A model generated the notes under the pieces. The model saw nothing but the letters and a program-made list of their open reading frames with translations, was not told the DNA's origin and made no database searches. From an uncultured Coriobacteriaceae bacterium (GTDB lineage: Bacteria; Actinomycetota; Coriobacteriia; Coriobacteriales; Atopobiaceae): a stretch of 64,000 nt of DNA. The stretch spans positions 1 to 64,000 of the forward strand of contig CADAUA010000011.1 of the NCBI GenBank assembly GCA_902791035.1. The letters are read 5' to 3'. The position numbers and the translations under genes are program-made. Position 1 is the stretch's first letter. The number at the start of each line of letters is the position of its first letter. This document shows, one piece after another, positions 44,163-53,301 of the stretch.

Positions 44163-44312
44163 GTACTGACTCCACGCTGGGGCCGGCATCGACCGCCGCA
44201 ACGCGCAGCCTCAGTACGGCCCCGGCGGCGTTTGCCCAGATGGCGGCCCCGGGTGGCATACTGACTCCGCGCCCGGGACAGCAACGACCTCCGCAACCCC
44301 CAACCTCAGTAC
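44163..44312. repeat. Two 55-bp copies bounded by GTACTGA/TCAGTAC, family E
   Basis: The segments 44163-44217 and 44258-44312 each begin (G)TACTGACTCC and end CTCAGTAC, with partly conserved GAC(C/T)(G/T)CCGCAAC inside. They are direct repeats whose ends pair, lying between the two convergent DUF1593 genes. Confidence 0.75.
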
Positions 44313-44348
44313 GCCGTCGCCAGGGCAAGGGATGGGACGGTCGCGCCC

Positions 44349-45767
44349 CTAGGCCACCGTGAGGACCACGCGGCGATAGGCCACCATCTGGCCGTCGCTC
44401 ACGCGCACGATCACGTGGATGGTGTCGCCCGCAGCGGCGTCCGCCGGCACGCGCACCCGGCACGCGGCGCCATCAGCGACAAGCTCGACCTCCCCGGCGT
44501 ACGTGTCGGCCTCGTCGTAGCGCATCCAGCCAAAGACAAGCGCGTCACCGTCGGGGTCGCTCGCCTCGGCGTGGAGCGTCACGCACTCCCCCGCCGCCAC
44601 GGCCAGATCCAGCCCCTCCGCAATCTCGACCTCGGGAGCGTGGTTGGCGTCCTCGTACCGCTCCGCCACGCACCAGGAGGCGCGGCCGGCAAAGTCGTTC
44701 ATCCAGTCGCCGATCCAGCGCGTGAGCTGGTATGCCTTGCCCTGCGTGGGGCCGCAGTCGTCGTCCACGGCGCTTGCCCAGTAGTCGGCCGCAGGGTTGA
44801 ACTCGTTGTCCTCCACGCGCACGAAGCGGCCGCCCCAGCCGCCCCAAGAGGGGTCCTCGGTACCGCGCAGGCCCTTGTCGATGAGGTAGAGGAAGCTCGG
44901 GGAGTCACCCTCGCTGATCATGTCGTACGTCTCGTGCGGCTCCTTTCCCCACCAGTTGCCGCCGCGCATGGACTCGTTGCTGCCAAACTGGGAGCGGTCC
45001 TGCTCGCCGGGGTACACGTGGCCATCAAACCAGGTGTGGTAGCGGGCGCAGAGCGGGCCCTTGCTCAGGATGTGGGGCTTGAGCCAGCTACCCTTGAAGA
45101 CCTCCAGCGTGTCGGGCGGGCAGACCGTCTCGTTGTAGATGAAGGCGATGCCGAAAATGCTGGTGCAGTGGAGCATGCGCAGGTCGGGCCACGCGCCGGC
45201 GATGTAGTCCTTGTACGTATCGTCCTGCGTCACGATCATGTAGATGATGGCCTTCTCGCACACCCGGTGGTACACGGCCTCCCACTCGGGCGTGCCCTTG
45301 TACTCGTCCTCGATGTGCTTGAGCGCGCGGGCGATCGTGTTGGTGCCACCACCTGCCAGCAGGTAGAGCGGCCGCGGGTCGTCCTTGAAGATGGCCTTGC
45401 GGATGAGCTCGGAGCCATCCGTGTCCTCGTCCATGCAGCCCGTGGTCTTGACGTTGCCGATGCAGGTCACGCTGCGCAGGTAGTCGGGCGTGGGGTAGGC
45501 GGGGTCGTGCACCACGAGGTTGGGGTAGGCGACGGCGTAGTCGTCCAAGTAGTCCCACATCCACTGGCCGCCGGCCCAGCGCTTGGGCTCGATGCCCTGC
45601 GCCGGGTCGCCCTCGTAGTGGAAGATGGAGCTCGAGAGCACCAGGCCCTCGATGTCGATGTCGTTGGCGTAGAGCAGCAGGTGCAGGAAGGAGTTCATGT
45701 CGTCGCACTCGGCGTCGTTGGTGAAGATGGCGCGCTGCTTGAGCTTGGGGGTCTTGGTCGTGGTCAT
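44349..45767 (-). CDS. DUF1593 nucleoside-hydrolase-like protein (second copy)
   Basis: The 472-residue paralogue opens RAIFTNDAECDDMNSFLH, with the same metal-binding aspartates as the first copy, and has LYLLAGGGTNTIARAL near 135. The Ig-like tail is present (about 385-472). The two proteins are clearly diverged, so they may act on different parts of one substrate. It is the last gene of the isomerase operon, following the esterase gene after 80 bases. GAGGAG lies before ATG 45767. No signal peptide is visible. Confidence 0.85.
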   Translation of the reverse strand: MTTTKTPKLKQRAIFTNDAECDDMNSFLHLLLYANDIDIEGLVLSSSIFHYEGDPAQGIEPKRWAGGQWMWDYLDDYAVAYPNLVVHDPAYPTPDYLRSVTCIGNVKTTGCMDEDTDGSELIRKAIFKDDPRPLYLLAGGGTNTIARALKHIEDEYKGTPEWEAVYHRVCEKAIIYMIVTQDDTYKDYIAGAWPDLRMLHCTSIFGIAFIYNETVCPPDTLEVFKGSWLKPHILSKGPLCARYHTWFDGHVYPGEQDRSQFGSNESMRGGNWWGKEPHETYDMISEGDSPSFLYLIDKGLRGTEDPSWGGWGGRFVRVEDNEFNPAADYWASAVDDDCGPTQGKAYQLTRWIGDWMNDFAGRASWCVAERYEDANHAPEVEIAEGLDLAVAAGECVTLHAEASDPDGDALVFGWMRYDEADTYAGEVELVADGAACRVRVPADAAAGDTIHVIVRVSDGQMVAYRRVVLTVA

Positions 45768-45847
45768 GCTGGTCTCCTCGTGGCAAGAAGTTCCCTATGG
45801 CAAGAAGTCCCTGGCCGGAGCCAGGGACAAGAACGCGACGCTGGTCG

Positions 45848-47185
45848 CTATGCCTGGGCGCGGCAGGTGCCCGCCCACTCCCACACACTCACGGGACGAC
45901 CATCCACCAGCACGGCGGTGCCGTCCAGGTCCTGCGCGGGGAAGTCGTGGTAAACGTGGATCCACACGCCGTGGTTGAAGGTGCGCAGGGCAGAGCCGTC
46001 GGGTGCGTGGTAGGCGCCCGTCAGGTCCTCCACGTGGTCGTAGAGGGTGAAGTGGACCTCGTCGCCTGCGGCCGCGAGCTCGTGGTAGAGCGGGAGCGCC
46101 GTCTCCTCGAGCGTGACCAGCTCGTCGCCCTTGGAGTGCACGAACCAGATGGGCGTCTTGGCCATGGCGGCAAGCTCCTCGGGCTTCTCGCTGGCCACGT
46201 ACCAGGGGGCGCAGCAGGCCACGCCGCAGGCGAAGAGGCCCGGGTTGTCCGCGATGAGCCGGCAGGTCATGAAGCCGCCGTTGGAGAGGCCGCCCACGAT
46301 CACGCGCGCGGGGTCCACCCGAGGGTGCTCCGCCACGAAGGTCCGCACGAGCTCGCCCAGGGCCACCGAATAGATGCTCTGGTTGGACCGTCCAAGCTGC
46401 TCCACACCGTTGTCCATCCAGAAGGTGGGGCACTGGGGGCACACGACGTAGGCCGCCCCGCCCAGGCGCCGCTGGATGAACTTGTCGGAGAGGCCGGTCA
46501 CGCGGTTGCCCAGCCAGGCTCGCTCGGGCTCGCCGGGGGCCTGCCCCACGCCCTCGCCCGCCCCATGCAGCCAGAGCACCAGGGGCACCTGCTGGCCCGG
46601 GGCGAGCTCGCCGGGAAGCTCGTTGCCGAACATCTTGCGCGGGGCCTCAAGCGCCGCGAAGTCAGGCTCGAAGACGCCGTAGTCCAGCTCGATGCCATCG
46701 AAGGTGCCGTGCTGGGTGGTCCAGCCAACAAGTGCCGGGCAGTCCAGGCCCGCGCACTCGTCGAACACGAGGCCCGCGAGCGGCGCGGCATTGCCACCGG
46801 GCGTGGTCAGCGGCACCAGCTGCGTCACGCGATAGGCCAGCGTCAGGAGCTTGGAGCCCATGACGCCGCCCTCCACCAGCTTGTTGAGCCGCTCCTCGGA
46901 GAGCTCCAGGGCCACGTAGGACCCGCGGCTCGAGCGAGCGCCGGACGCGTCGCAGGGATATGCCGCCTTTGCGCCCACGTACCCGCGCGACGGCAGCGGC
47001 TTGGGCTGCCATGCCTCCTTGCGGAGAAGGACCTGACCCGTGGCGCGCACGCGCCGCTCGCAGAAGACGTTGAAGTCCGCGGGCGTCACGTCCTCCTCGC
47101 TAACCTCCCCCGGAAGCTCAAGCACCAGCTTGCTGACCCAGGGGCCGAAGTCCCCCGCCGTCACGACCTGCCTGTATGTCGTCAT
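45848..47185 (-). CDS. Alpha/beta-hydrolase esterase with N-terminal Ig-like domain
   Basis: The 445-residue protein has a beta-rich N-terminal domain (about 1-150), then a PHB-depolymerase/acetyl-xylan-esterase-like hydrolase. Marks are LVLWLHGAGEG (oxyanion region, about 200), the nucleophile elbow GGLSNGG (Ser about 293), FVHSKGDELV (acid) and a late histidine in FNHGVWIHVYHDF. No signal peptide is seen, so it works in the cytoplasm. In this cluster it probably removes acyl groups from an imported glycoside. AGGAGAAGG precedes the ATG. Confidence 0.85.
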   Translation of the reverse strand: MTTYRQVVTAGDFGPWVSKLVLELPGEVSEEDVTPADFNVFCERRVRATGQVLLRKEAWQPKPLPSRGYVGAKAAYPCDASGARSSRGSYVALELSEERLNKLVEGGVMGSKLLTLAYRVTQLVPLTTPGGNAAPLAGLVFDECAGLDCPALVGWTTQHGTFDGIELDYGVFEPDFAALEAPRKMFGNELPGELAPGQQVPLVLWLHGAGEGVGQAPGEPERAWLGNRVTGLSDKFIQRRLGGAAYVVCPQCPTFWMDNGVEQLGRSNQSIYSVALGELVRTFVAEHPRVDPARVIVGGLSNGGFMTCRLIADNPGLFACGVACCAPWYVASEKPEELAAMAKTPIWFVHSKGDELVTLEETALPLYHELAAAGDEVHFTLYDHVEDLTGAYHAPDGSALRTFNHGVWIHVYHDFPAQDLDGTAVLVDGRPVSVWEWAGTCRAQA

Positions 47186-47278
47186 GCCCTTCTCCTCACC
47201 TTTCGTCTGCCCGGCCGAGCCCCGGGCACCGCTTTCGATCCATACCGCCAGGGCAGTGCCCGACCGGCGGTCCCTTGC

Positions 47279-48331
47279 CTACTTGCCCCAGTTGCTCTTC
47301 TCGCACCCCCAGATGCGGTTGAGGTAGTAGCACACGTGGACGCCGTCGTGCACCAGCTCACGGTCAAAGGCGCCGTCCTCGTTCAGCTTGCGGATGAAGC
47401 AGAAGTGCGCGCGTCCGTCGTTGAGGGCGAGGTCCTCCTGCATGCCCTTCTCGACCATGATCTGGCGGATGGTCTTGCCACCCACGGCAAAGAGGGGGCT
47501 CTCCCAGTCCGGCGTGCGGCGGGCGGCCACGCGGACCCCGTCCTTCTCCGCGACGCTGGGCACGCGGTCCGTCACGGAGTGGGGGCGGTAGTGCTGCACG
47601 CCCTCGCCTGCGTGCCCCTCCAGGATGTAGCGCAGGGCGCGCTCGTAGCGGTCCACGTACTCGGCGCCGCAGACGCCGTTGCCGGCAGCCAGGGTGTCGT
47701 AGGCGCCGCGCAGGGACTGCCAGCGGCAGACGTTGCGGTAGGACCACTCCACGGAGACGGAGCTGTCGAAGAAGTTGGCGTTGAGCTCGTCGCCGCAGAA
47801 GAGGATGCGGGTCTTGCGGTCCAGGAGCTGGATGGAACCCACGTTGTGCTCCCACACGTGGAGGACCTCGAGCGGCCTGCCCGCCAGGTCGATCACGTCG
47901 CCGTCGCGCAAGAAGACCACGGGATAGTCGGCAGGCACGCCGAAGAGCTCGTAGGCGTCCAGCGGCAGGGTGTCGTAGGACTCCCGGCTCATGTACACGG
48001 CGTCGAAGAGGTAGTTGTTCACCAGGTGGTCCAGGTGGCTGTGGGTGAGCACCATGCGCCAGAGGGGCTTCTCGGGCACCAGGCTCTGACAGAAGGCGCG
48101 GATGTTGCCCACGCCCTGGCCGGAGTCGATGAGCAGGAGCTCGTCGTCGCCCTCCAGGAGGTAGGAGTAGTCGCCGTCGGAGAGGACCTGCCAGGTGCCG
48201 GGGGCGATCAGCTTGGCCTTGAAGTAGGGCGTGCTGCGCGGGCGGATGTCACCCTCCTCGTCCTCCAGCATCACCCCCTCGTAGAGCTTCGAGAAGTCTA
48301 CGGGCTGCATGCCCTTCTTCCAGTGGACCAT
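47279..48331 (-). CDS. Metallo-beta-lactamase-fold hydrolase
   Basis: The 350-residue protein shows LLIDSGQGVGNIR, the metal motif LTHSHLDHLVNN (about 92-103), a histidine in LHVWEHNVGSIQL and CGDELNANFF. That is the full MBL ligand set of glyoxalase-II/lactonase-like members. I take ATG 48331 (MVHWKKG) behind GGGAGA rather than the longer frame. A C-terminal extension of about 100 residues is unusual. In a sugar cluster, lactone or thioester hydrolysis is a reasonable guess, but the substrate is unknown. Confidence 0.85.
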   Translation of the reverse strand: MVHWKKGMQPVDFSKLYEGVMLEDEEGDIRPRSTPYFKAKLIAPGTWQVLSDGDYSYLLEGDDELLLIDSGQGVGNIRAFCQSLVPEKPLWRMVLTHSHLDHLVNNYLFDAVYMSRESYDTLPLDAYELFGVPADYPVVFLRDGDVIDLAGRPLEVLHVWEHNVGSIQLLDRKTRILFCGDELNANFFDSSVSVEWSYRNVCRWQSLRGAYDTLAAGNGVCGAEYVDRYERALRYILEGHAGEGVQHYRPHSVTDRVPSVAEKDGVRVAARRTPDWESPLFAVGGKTIRQIMVEKGMQEDLALNDGRAHFCFIRKLNEDGAFDRELVHDGVHVCYYLNRIWGCEKSNWGK

Positions 48332-48457
48332 GAGGTCTCCCTTCTTTGAGCCGCCCGATCGCCATCGGGTGCTCATCCATTGAGAAGGGCCCCGCGCAGA
48401 GTGCCGACGCGAGGCCCTTTGGACGGAACAGGTCGGGTCCGAGGACCTTGGCGTCCG

Positions 48458-49951
48458 CTAGCCGTGCGCCTTGACCTGCCGCACGGCCGCATGCCAGCCG
48501 TCGACTTTGACCGTGCGGGTGGCGTCGTCCATCTGGGGCTCGTAGTAGCTGCGGGTCACGCGGTTGTAGATCTCGTTTGCCTCCCACACGCCCGCAGAGC
48601 GCCCCGCCACGAAGGCGGCGCCTGCGGCCGAGAGCTCGGCCAGGCTGGAGACCACGACCGTGGCGTCGGCGACGTCGGCCTGCATCTGCATTAGGTACGC
48701 GTTGCGGGTGGGGCCGCCGTCCACGCGGAGCTCCCCCACCTCGATGCCGGAGTCGGCCCGCAGGGCGGCCACCACGTCGGCCACCTGGTACGGGATGCAC
48801 TCGGCGCAGGCCTTGACCGTCTCGGCCCGGCCTGTGGTGCGGGTGACGCCCGTGAGCATGCCCGTGGCCTCGGGGTCCCACCAGGGGGCGCCCAGACCGG
48901 TGAAGGCGGGCACGAAGTAGGCGCGGTCCGCCGGGTTGGCGCGGGCGATCACGTCCTCGACCTCGCCGGGGTCTGAGATGAGGCCCATCTGGTCCTTGAG
49001 CCAGGTGATGACGGCGCCCGTGTAGTTGAGGTTGCCCTCCAGCACGTAGGAGCGCTGGCCGCCGAAATCCCAGGCTATGGACGACACGAGGCCATTGCTC
49101 GACTCCACGACCTCGGGACCGGTCTGCATCATCACGGAGCTGCCGGTGCCGTAGGTGGCCTTGGTATCGCCCATCTCGAGGCAGTTCTGGGCGGCAAGCG
49201 CGGCCTGGGAGTCACCCAGCACGCCGCAGATGGGCACGGCCTCCGGGAAGAGGCCACCCAGCGTGGTGTGGCCAAAGACGGAGTCCGACGGCACGACCGT
49301 GGCCAGCGCGCCGCGGGGCACGCCAAAGTATTCACACAGCTCGTCCGACCACTGGCCGGTGTGCAGGTCCAGCAGCTGGGTGCGGCAGGCGTTGGAGGGC
49401 TCGGTGAGAAACGCGTGCTCCTCGGAGAGCTTGAACACGAGCCAGGAGTCGATGGTGCCCAGGCAGAGGGTGCCGCGCTCGGCCGCCTCGCGAACAGCGG
49501 GCTCGTTGCGAAGCAGCCAGGCCAATTTGGAGGCGGAGAAGTACGGCGAGAGGTCCAAGCCGGAGAGCTCCTTCACGCGCCGGGCCATGCCCTCGCGCGA
49601 CGCTGCCAGCTCCTCGCACACGCCCTTGGCGCGGCCGCACTGCCAGACCACGGCGGGGGCCAGGGGCTCGCGGGTCTCGCGGTCCCAGGCCAGGCAGGTC
49701 TCGCGCTGGTTGGAGATGCCAAAGGCCCTGACCTCCCCCGCGCGCACGCCCGCGCGCTTCACGACATCGCGGCAGACGGCCAGCACGTTGGTCATGATCT
49801 GCTCGGGGTCGTGGCTCACCCAGCCCAGGTCGTTCACGATCTGGTCGTGCGGGCGGGCGGTCTTGGCCACCACGGAGCCGTCCTTGGCAAACAGGACTGC
49901 CTTGGTGCCCTGGGTGGACTGGTCGACAGAGAGAACGAACTCGCGGGACAC
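48458..49951 (-). CDS. FGGY-family carbohydrate kinase, glycerol-kinase-like
   Basis: The 497-residue kinase starts at GTG 49951, six bases behind GGAGG. It has LSVDQSTQGTKAVLF (phosphate loop), SNQRETCLAWDRE, LSPYFSASKLAWLL, CGVLGDSQAAL, FVPAFTGLGAPWWD and VDGGPTRNAYLMQ. The residues that hold glycerol in GlpK (Arg-Glu, Tyr, Asp) are kept, but the first loop differs from the GlpK DQGTTSSR. With an isomerase and a split transketolase in the same operon, a ketose is a more likely substrate than glycerol. It would make the sugar phosphate for the transketolase. Confidence 0.88.
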   Translation of the reverse strand: MSREFVLSVDQSTQGTKAVLFAKDGSVVAKTARPHDQIVNDLGWVSHDPEQIMTNVLAVCRDVVKRAGVRAGEVRAFGISNQRETCLAWDRETREPLAPAVVWQCGRAKGVCEELAASREGMARRVKELSGLDLSPYFSASKLAWLLRNEPAVREAAERGTLCLGTIDSWLVFKLSEEHAFLTEPSNACRTQLLDLHTGQWSDELCEYFGVPRGALATVVPSDSVFGHTTLGGLFPEAVPICGVLGDSQAALAAQNCLEMGDTKATYGTGSSVMMQTGPEVVESSNGLVSSIAWDFGGQRSYVLEGNLNYTGAVITWLKDQMGLISDPGEVEDVIARANPADRAYFVPAFTGLGAPWWDPEATGMLTGVTRTTGRAETVKACAECIPYQVADVVAALRADSGIEVGELRVDGGPTRNAYLMQMQADVADATVVVSSLAELSAAGAAFVAGRSAGVWEANEIYNRVTRSYYEPQMDDATRTVKVDGWHAAVRQVKAHG

Positions 49952-49987
49952 GGTAGGCCTCCGTATACGTTGAGGGCTGGTGGGCAG

Positions 49988-50078
49988 ACATGGGCACAAA
50001 GGGGTACTCCCTTAGTGCCCGCGGGCACTAAGGGAGTACCCCTTTGTGCCCAGGGAGTACCCCTTTGTGCCCATGTCT
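49988..50078. repeat. Large palindrome with GGGGTACTCCC, family G
   Basis: GGGCACAAAGGGGTACTCCC and its reverse complement form an outer palindrome around TTAGTGCCCGCGGGCACTAA. A third half-copy follows. It lies between the kinase and transketolase genes and could form a long hairpin in the operon RNA, acting as a processing or attenuation site. Confidence 0.85.
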
Positions 50079-50087
50079 GCCCGTGAA

Positions 50088-51041
50088 CTAGGCGCGGGCG
50101 AGGAGCTCCTCGGCGGACTTGGCGATGCCGGCGGCGTCGAGGCCGTAGTAGGCGAAGACCTCCGGGGAGGTGCCGGTGATCACGGGCGCGTCGGGCAGGG
50201 CCAGGTTCTTGAGCAGGCGGGGGCACCTCTCGCCCACCACCTGCGCCACCTGGGAGCCCAGGCCTCCCTGAGGGGCGGCCTCCTCGGCCGTGAGCACGAC
50301 CTTGGCGTGGCTGGCGGCGGCGACCACGGCCTCCGCGTCCAGCGGCTTGATGCAGTACATGTCGAGCACGGAGGCCCTGATGCCCTTCTCGGCCAGGGCG
50401 TCGGCCGCGTCGACGGCACCGCGCACGAGCTCGCCGCAGGCGATGATGGCAATGTCGACGTCCTTCTCGGCCCCGCCACGCACCCAGGTGGCGCGATTGA
50501 GCTCGAAGGGGCAGTCGTCCTCGGTGTAGACGTCCTCCACGGGGTTGCGGCCCACGCGCAGGTAGGCGCACTTGTCGTCCTTGAGCAGGGCGCGGATGAG
50601 CTCCGCCGTCTGGAAGCGGTCGCTGGGCACGTAGACGCGCATGTTTGGGATGGCGCTCATGGCGGCCAGGTCCTGCGCGGAGTGGTGGCTCATGCCCAGG
50701 GCGCCGTACGACACGCCGCCCGAGATGCCGATGAGGGTGACGTTGGTATCGGAGTAGGCGCAGTCCACCTTGGCCTGCTCGTAGGAGCGGGTGGAGACGA
50801 AGGAGGCGGGGCTTGCGGCGAAGGCCTTCTTGCCACAGGCGGCCAGGCCGGCGGCGATGCCCACCAGGTCCTGCTCGGCGATGCCCACCTCCACGGACTG
50901 CTCGGGATAGGCGTCGAAGAAGGGCGCGAGCGAGGCGGAGCCGCGGGAGTCGGAGCAGAGCACCACGACGTCGCGGTCGGTCTTGGCGGCGTCCATGAGG
51001 ACGTCGCAGATGGCCTTGCGGTTTGCGATCTTGTTAGGCAC
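50088..51041 (-). CDS. Transketolase, C-terminal subunit
   Basis: The 317-residue subunit starts at GTG 51041 behind AGGAGGGG, overlapping the end of the partner gene by eight bases. It has the pyrimidine-binding domain (VEVGIAEQDLVGIAAGLA, with the catalytic glutamate; ASFVSTRSYEQAKVD) and the C-terminal domain (VLDMYCIKPLD). Together with the N-terminal subunit it forms a complete thiamine-diphosphate transketolase that moves two-carbon units between sugar phosphates. Split transketolases in sugar operons often have special substrates, for example apulose 4-phosphate. Confidence 0.93.
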   Translation of the reverse strand: MPNKIANRKAICDVLMDAAKTDRDVVVLCSDSRGSASLAPFFDAYPEQSVEVGIAEQDLVGIAAGLAACGKKAFAASPASFVSTRSYEQAKVDCAYSDTNVTLIGISGGVSYGALGMSHHSAQDLAAMSAIPNMRVYVPSDRFQTAELIRALLKDDKCAYLRVGRNPVEDVYTEDDCPFELNRATWVRGGAEKDVDIAIIACGELVRGAVDAADALAEKGIRASVLDMYCIKPLDAEAVVAAASHAKVVLTAEEAAPQGGLGSQVAQVVGERCPRLLKNLALPDAPVITGTSPEVFAYYGLDAAGIAKSAEELLARA

Positions 51042-51870
51042 GGAAGGTCCCCTCCTTGTGGGCGGCAAAGTCCGCGACGATCTGCTGGTATTCGTCCTGG
51101 TTGGGCAGGTGGTGGTGCCAAGGGGCCTTGTTCTCCATCAGGGGGCTGCCGTAGCCCTTGGTGGTGTTCGCGATTATCACCGTGGGCTTGCCCTTGGTGT
51201 GGGCCGCCAGGTCGAAGGCGTCGTCGAGGGCGGCGATGTCGTTTCCGGGCACGGAGAGCACGTTCCAGCCAAAGGCCGCCCAGCGCTCCTCCTGGGAGTC
51301 CTGCCTCATGACGTCCTCGGTGGAGCCGGAGATCTGCAGGCGGTTGCGGTCGACCACGGCGCAGAGGTTGTCGAGCGCGTAGTTGCCGCCGCTCATGGCG
51401 CCCTCCCACACGGAGCCCTCGGCCAGCTCGCCGTCGCCCATGAAGACGTAGGTGCGGTAGGCGCGGCCGTCCATGCGGGCGGCGAGCGCCATGCCCACGG
51501 CCACGGGCAGGCCGTGGCCCAGCGAGCCGGAGTTCATCTCGATGCCGGGGAGCTTGTTGTTGGGGTGGCCGATGTAGGGGCTGCCGAACTTGGAGAAGCG
51601 CGCCTTCACGTCGGCAAGGTCGAGGAAGCCCTGCTGGCAGAGGACGGCGTAGTAGGCCTCCATGGCGTGGCCCTTGGAGAGGATGAAGCGGTCGCGGTCG
51701 GGGTCGTCCACCGTGGCGGGCGAGACGTTCAGGTGGTTGGCGTACAGGACGAGAAGGGCGTCGATCACGGACATGTCGCCGCCGATGTGGCCGCCGCCTC
51801 CCGCCATGATGATGTCGACGCAGTCGCGCCGAAGGTCCCAGCGAAGCTGCTCAAGCTCGGTGTGTGTCAT
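51034..51870 (-). CDS. Transketolase, N-terminal subunit
   Basis: The 278-residue subunit carries the thiamine-diphosphate site: GGGGHIGGDMSVID (early), DRFILSKGHAMEAYYAVL, GSLGHGLPVAVGMALA and the metal motif GDGELAEGSVWEGAMSGGNY (about 146-165). The length is typical for the split form. It overlaps the C-terminal subunit gene by eight bases, so equal amounts are made. It follows the isomerase gene after 15 bases. Confidence 0.94.
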   Translation of the reverse strand: MTHTELEQLRWDLRRDCVDIIMAGGGGHIGGDMSVIDALLVLYANHLNVSPATVDDPDRDRFILSKGHAMEAYYAVLCQQGFLDLADVKARFSKFGSPYIGHPNNKLPGIEMNSGSLGHGLPVAVGMALAARMDGRAYRTYVFMGDGELAEGSVWEGAMSGGNYALDNLCAVVDRNRLQISGSTEDVMRQDSQEERWAAFGWNVLSVPGNDIAALDDAFDLAAHTKGKPTVIIANTTKGYGSPLMENKAPWHHHLPNQDEYQQIVADFAAHKEGTFRA

Positions 51871-51885
51871 CTGTCTGACTCCTCG

Positions 51886-53301
51886 CTACTCGCCGCGGAT
51901 GTATGCCTTGACCTCATCCTCGATGGGGTCGTAGAGGTCGGCCTTGATGCCCAGGTACTTGCAGGCCTCGTAGAGCACGGGCACCACGTCGGCGTGGATG
52001 CCGGCGCAGTGGTGGATGTAGGGGCCCTCCACGATCTTTGCCTCGAGGCGCTTGACGTTGGCCACCTGGACCCAGAGGTAGGTGCCCATGGAGTGGGGGC
52101 CGGCCGGCTCGTCGATGCCCAGGGCGTTGCCCAGCAGCATGGAGTACTCGCCGTTGTCGCCGTCGAAGCGCGCCAGCGTGACGGCGCCGGCCTTGGCCTC
52201 GGCCGTGACGGTGCCGGGGAAGTCGAAGGCCACGGAGCGCGGGGCCAGGACCGGCCGCTCGCGCGCGACGGAGCAGGCCCAGGGGCCGCAGTGCTGCAGG
52301 AGCTCGATGTTGGGCACGTCGGGGTGGCGCACGGTCCAGTCGGCGAAGAACTGGCGGTGGCGGCCCATGTCGGCGGCCTCGACCAGCAGCGAGGAGATGG
52401 CGCCGTGGATGTCGGTCTCGCACACGATGGGCACGCCCTGCTCGTTGAAGTACGACATGGCGGCGCAGGGCATGATGCCCAGCTCGTCCTGCATGGCGTT
52501 CCAGCACTGGATGGCGCCGGCGTTGCAGTGGTACTTGTCGAGAAGGCCCTCGATGGCCACGGCCATGGCGCAGACCTTGTCGAAGGACTCGGTCGCGATC
52601 CTCACGTCGAAGCGGTCGCGGAACCAGGCGCGCTTCTCGTCGAGCGCGGGGCCGCCGGCGGCAAGGGCGCGGCGGGTCTCGATGACGAGCTCGGAGAGGG
52701 GCACGGGCGCGAGCTCGATGTTGAAGCGCTCGAGGAGCTCGGCCTCGTTGCACATGGTGGAGGTGAAGTCGTAGGGACGGGTGCCCATCTGCAGGATGCG
52801 GGTGTGACGGAAGGTCTTGACCACGTTGCACACGCCCTCGAAGAGCCGGATGCCGCGCTCGAACTCCGGGTCGGTCAGGCGGCAGCCCGCCAGGTAGGTG
52901 AAGGGCACCTCGTAGTGGCGCAGGACCTTGCCGGTGGCAAAGAGGCCGCACTGGGAGTCGCGCAGGCGGCTGCCGTCGGGCTCGATGCCCTCGTCGAGCG
53001 GGCCCCACAGCAGCACGGGAACGCCCAGCTCGCGGGCCAGGCGGGCGCAGATGTACTCGGTGCCAAAGTTGCAGTGGGCCAGGAAGAGGCCGTCGACCTT
53101 CTTGGCTCGGAACTTCTCCACGACCTTGAGGCGGTCCTCCTCGTTGTAGAGCAGGCCCTCGTCGTTGATGTCGTCGATGTCCACGAACTCGACGCCCAGC
53201 TCGCGCAGGCGGTCGGCCGTGAGGTTGCGGTACTTGATGGCGTCGGGTGCCGAGAAGATGCTGCGGCGCGTGGGTGCGTAGCCGATCCTGATGTGGTCCA
53301 T
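51886..53301 (-). CDS. L-fucose/L-arabinose isomerase-like protein
   Basis: The 471-residue protein starts IRIGYAPTRRSIFSAPDAI and has FLAHCNFGTEY, WGPLDEGI, the metal glutamate region in AIQCWNAMQDELGIMPCAAM and CETDIHGAISSLLVEA with Glu and Asp ligands, and a late histidine pair in YIHHCAGIHADV. This is the fold of L-fucose and L-arabinose isomerases (FucIase superfamily), which turn aldoses into ketoses with Mn2+. Low similarity to either true enzyme leaves the sugar open. It is the first gene of the operon and faces the LacI regulator. Confidence 0.85.
   Translation of the reverse strand: MDHIRIGYAPTRRSIFSAPDAIKYRNLTADRLRELGVEFVDIDDINDEGLLYNEEDRLKVVEKFRAKKVDGLFLAHCNFGTEYICARLARELGVPVLLWGPLDEGIEPDGSRLRDSQCGLFATGKVLRHYEVPFTYLAGCRLTDPEFERGIRLFEGVCNVVKTFRHTRILQMGTRPYDFTSTMCNEAELLERFNIELAPVPLSELVIETRRALAAGGPALDEKRAWFRDRFDVRIATESFDKVCAMAVAIEGLLDKYHCNAGAIQCWNAMQDELGIMPCAAMSYFNEQGVPIVCETDIHGAISSLLVEAADMGRHRQFFADWTVRHPDVPNIELLQHCGPWACSVARERPVLAPRSVAFDFPGTVTAEAKAGAVTLARFDGDNGEYSMLLGNALGIDEPAGPHSMGTYLWVQVANVKRLEAKIVEGPYIHHCAGIHADVVPVLYEACKYLGIKADLYDPIEDEVKAYIRGE

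Noticed and set aside
48458-49951. Ordinary glycerol kinase of a glp operon
   Set aside because: No glpF, glpD or glpO neighbours; the phosphate loop differs from GlpK and the operon encodes isomerase and transketolase.
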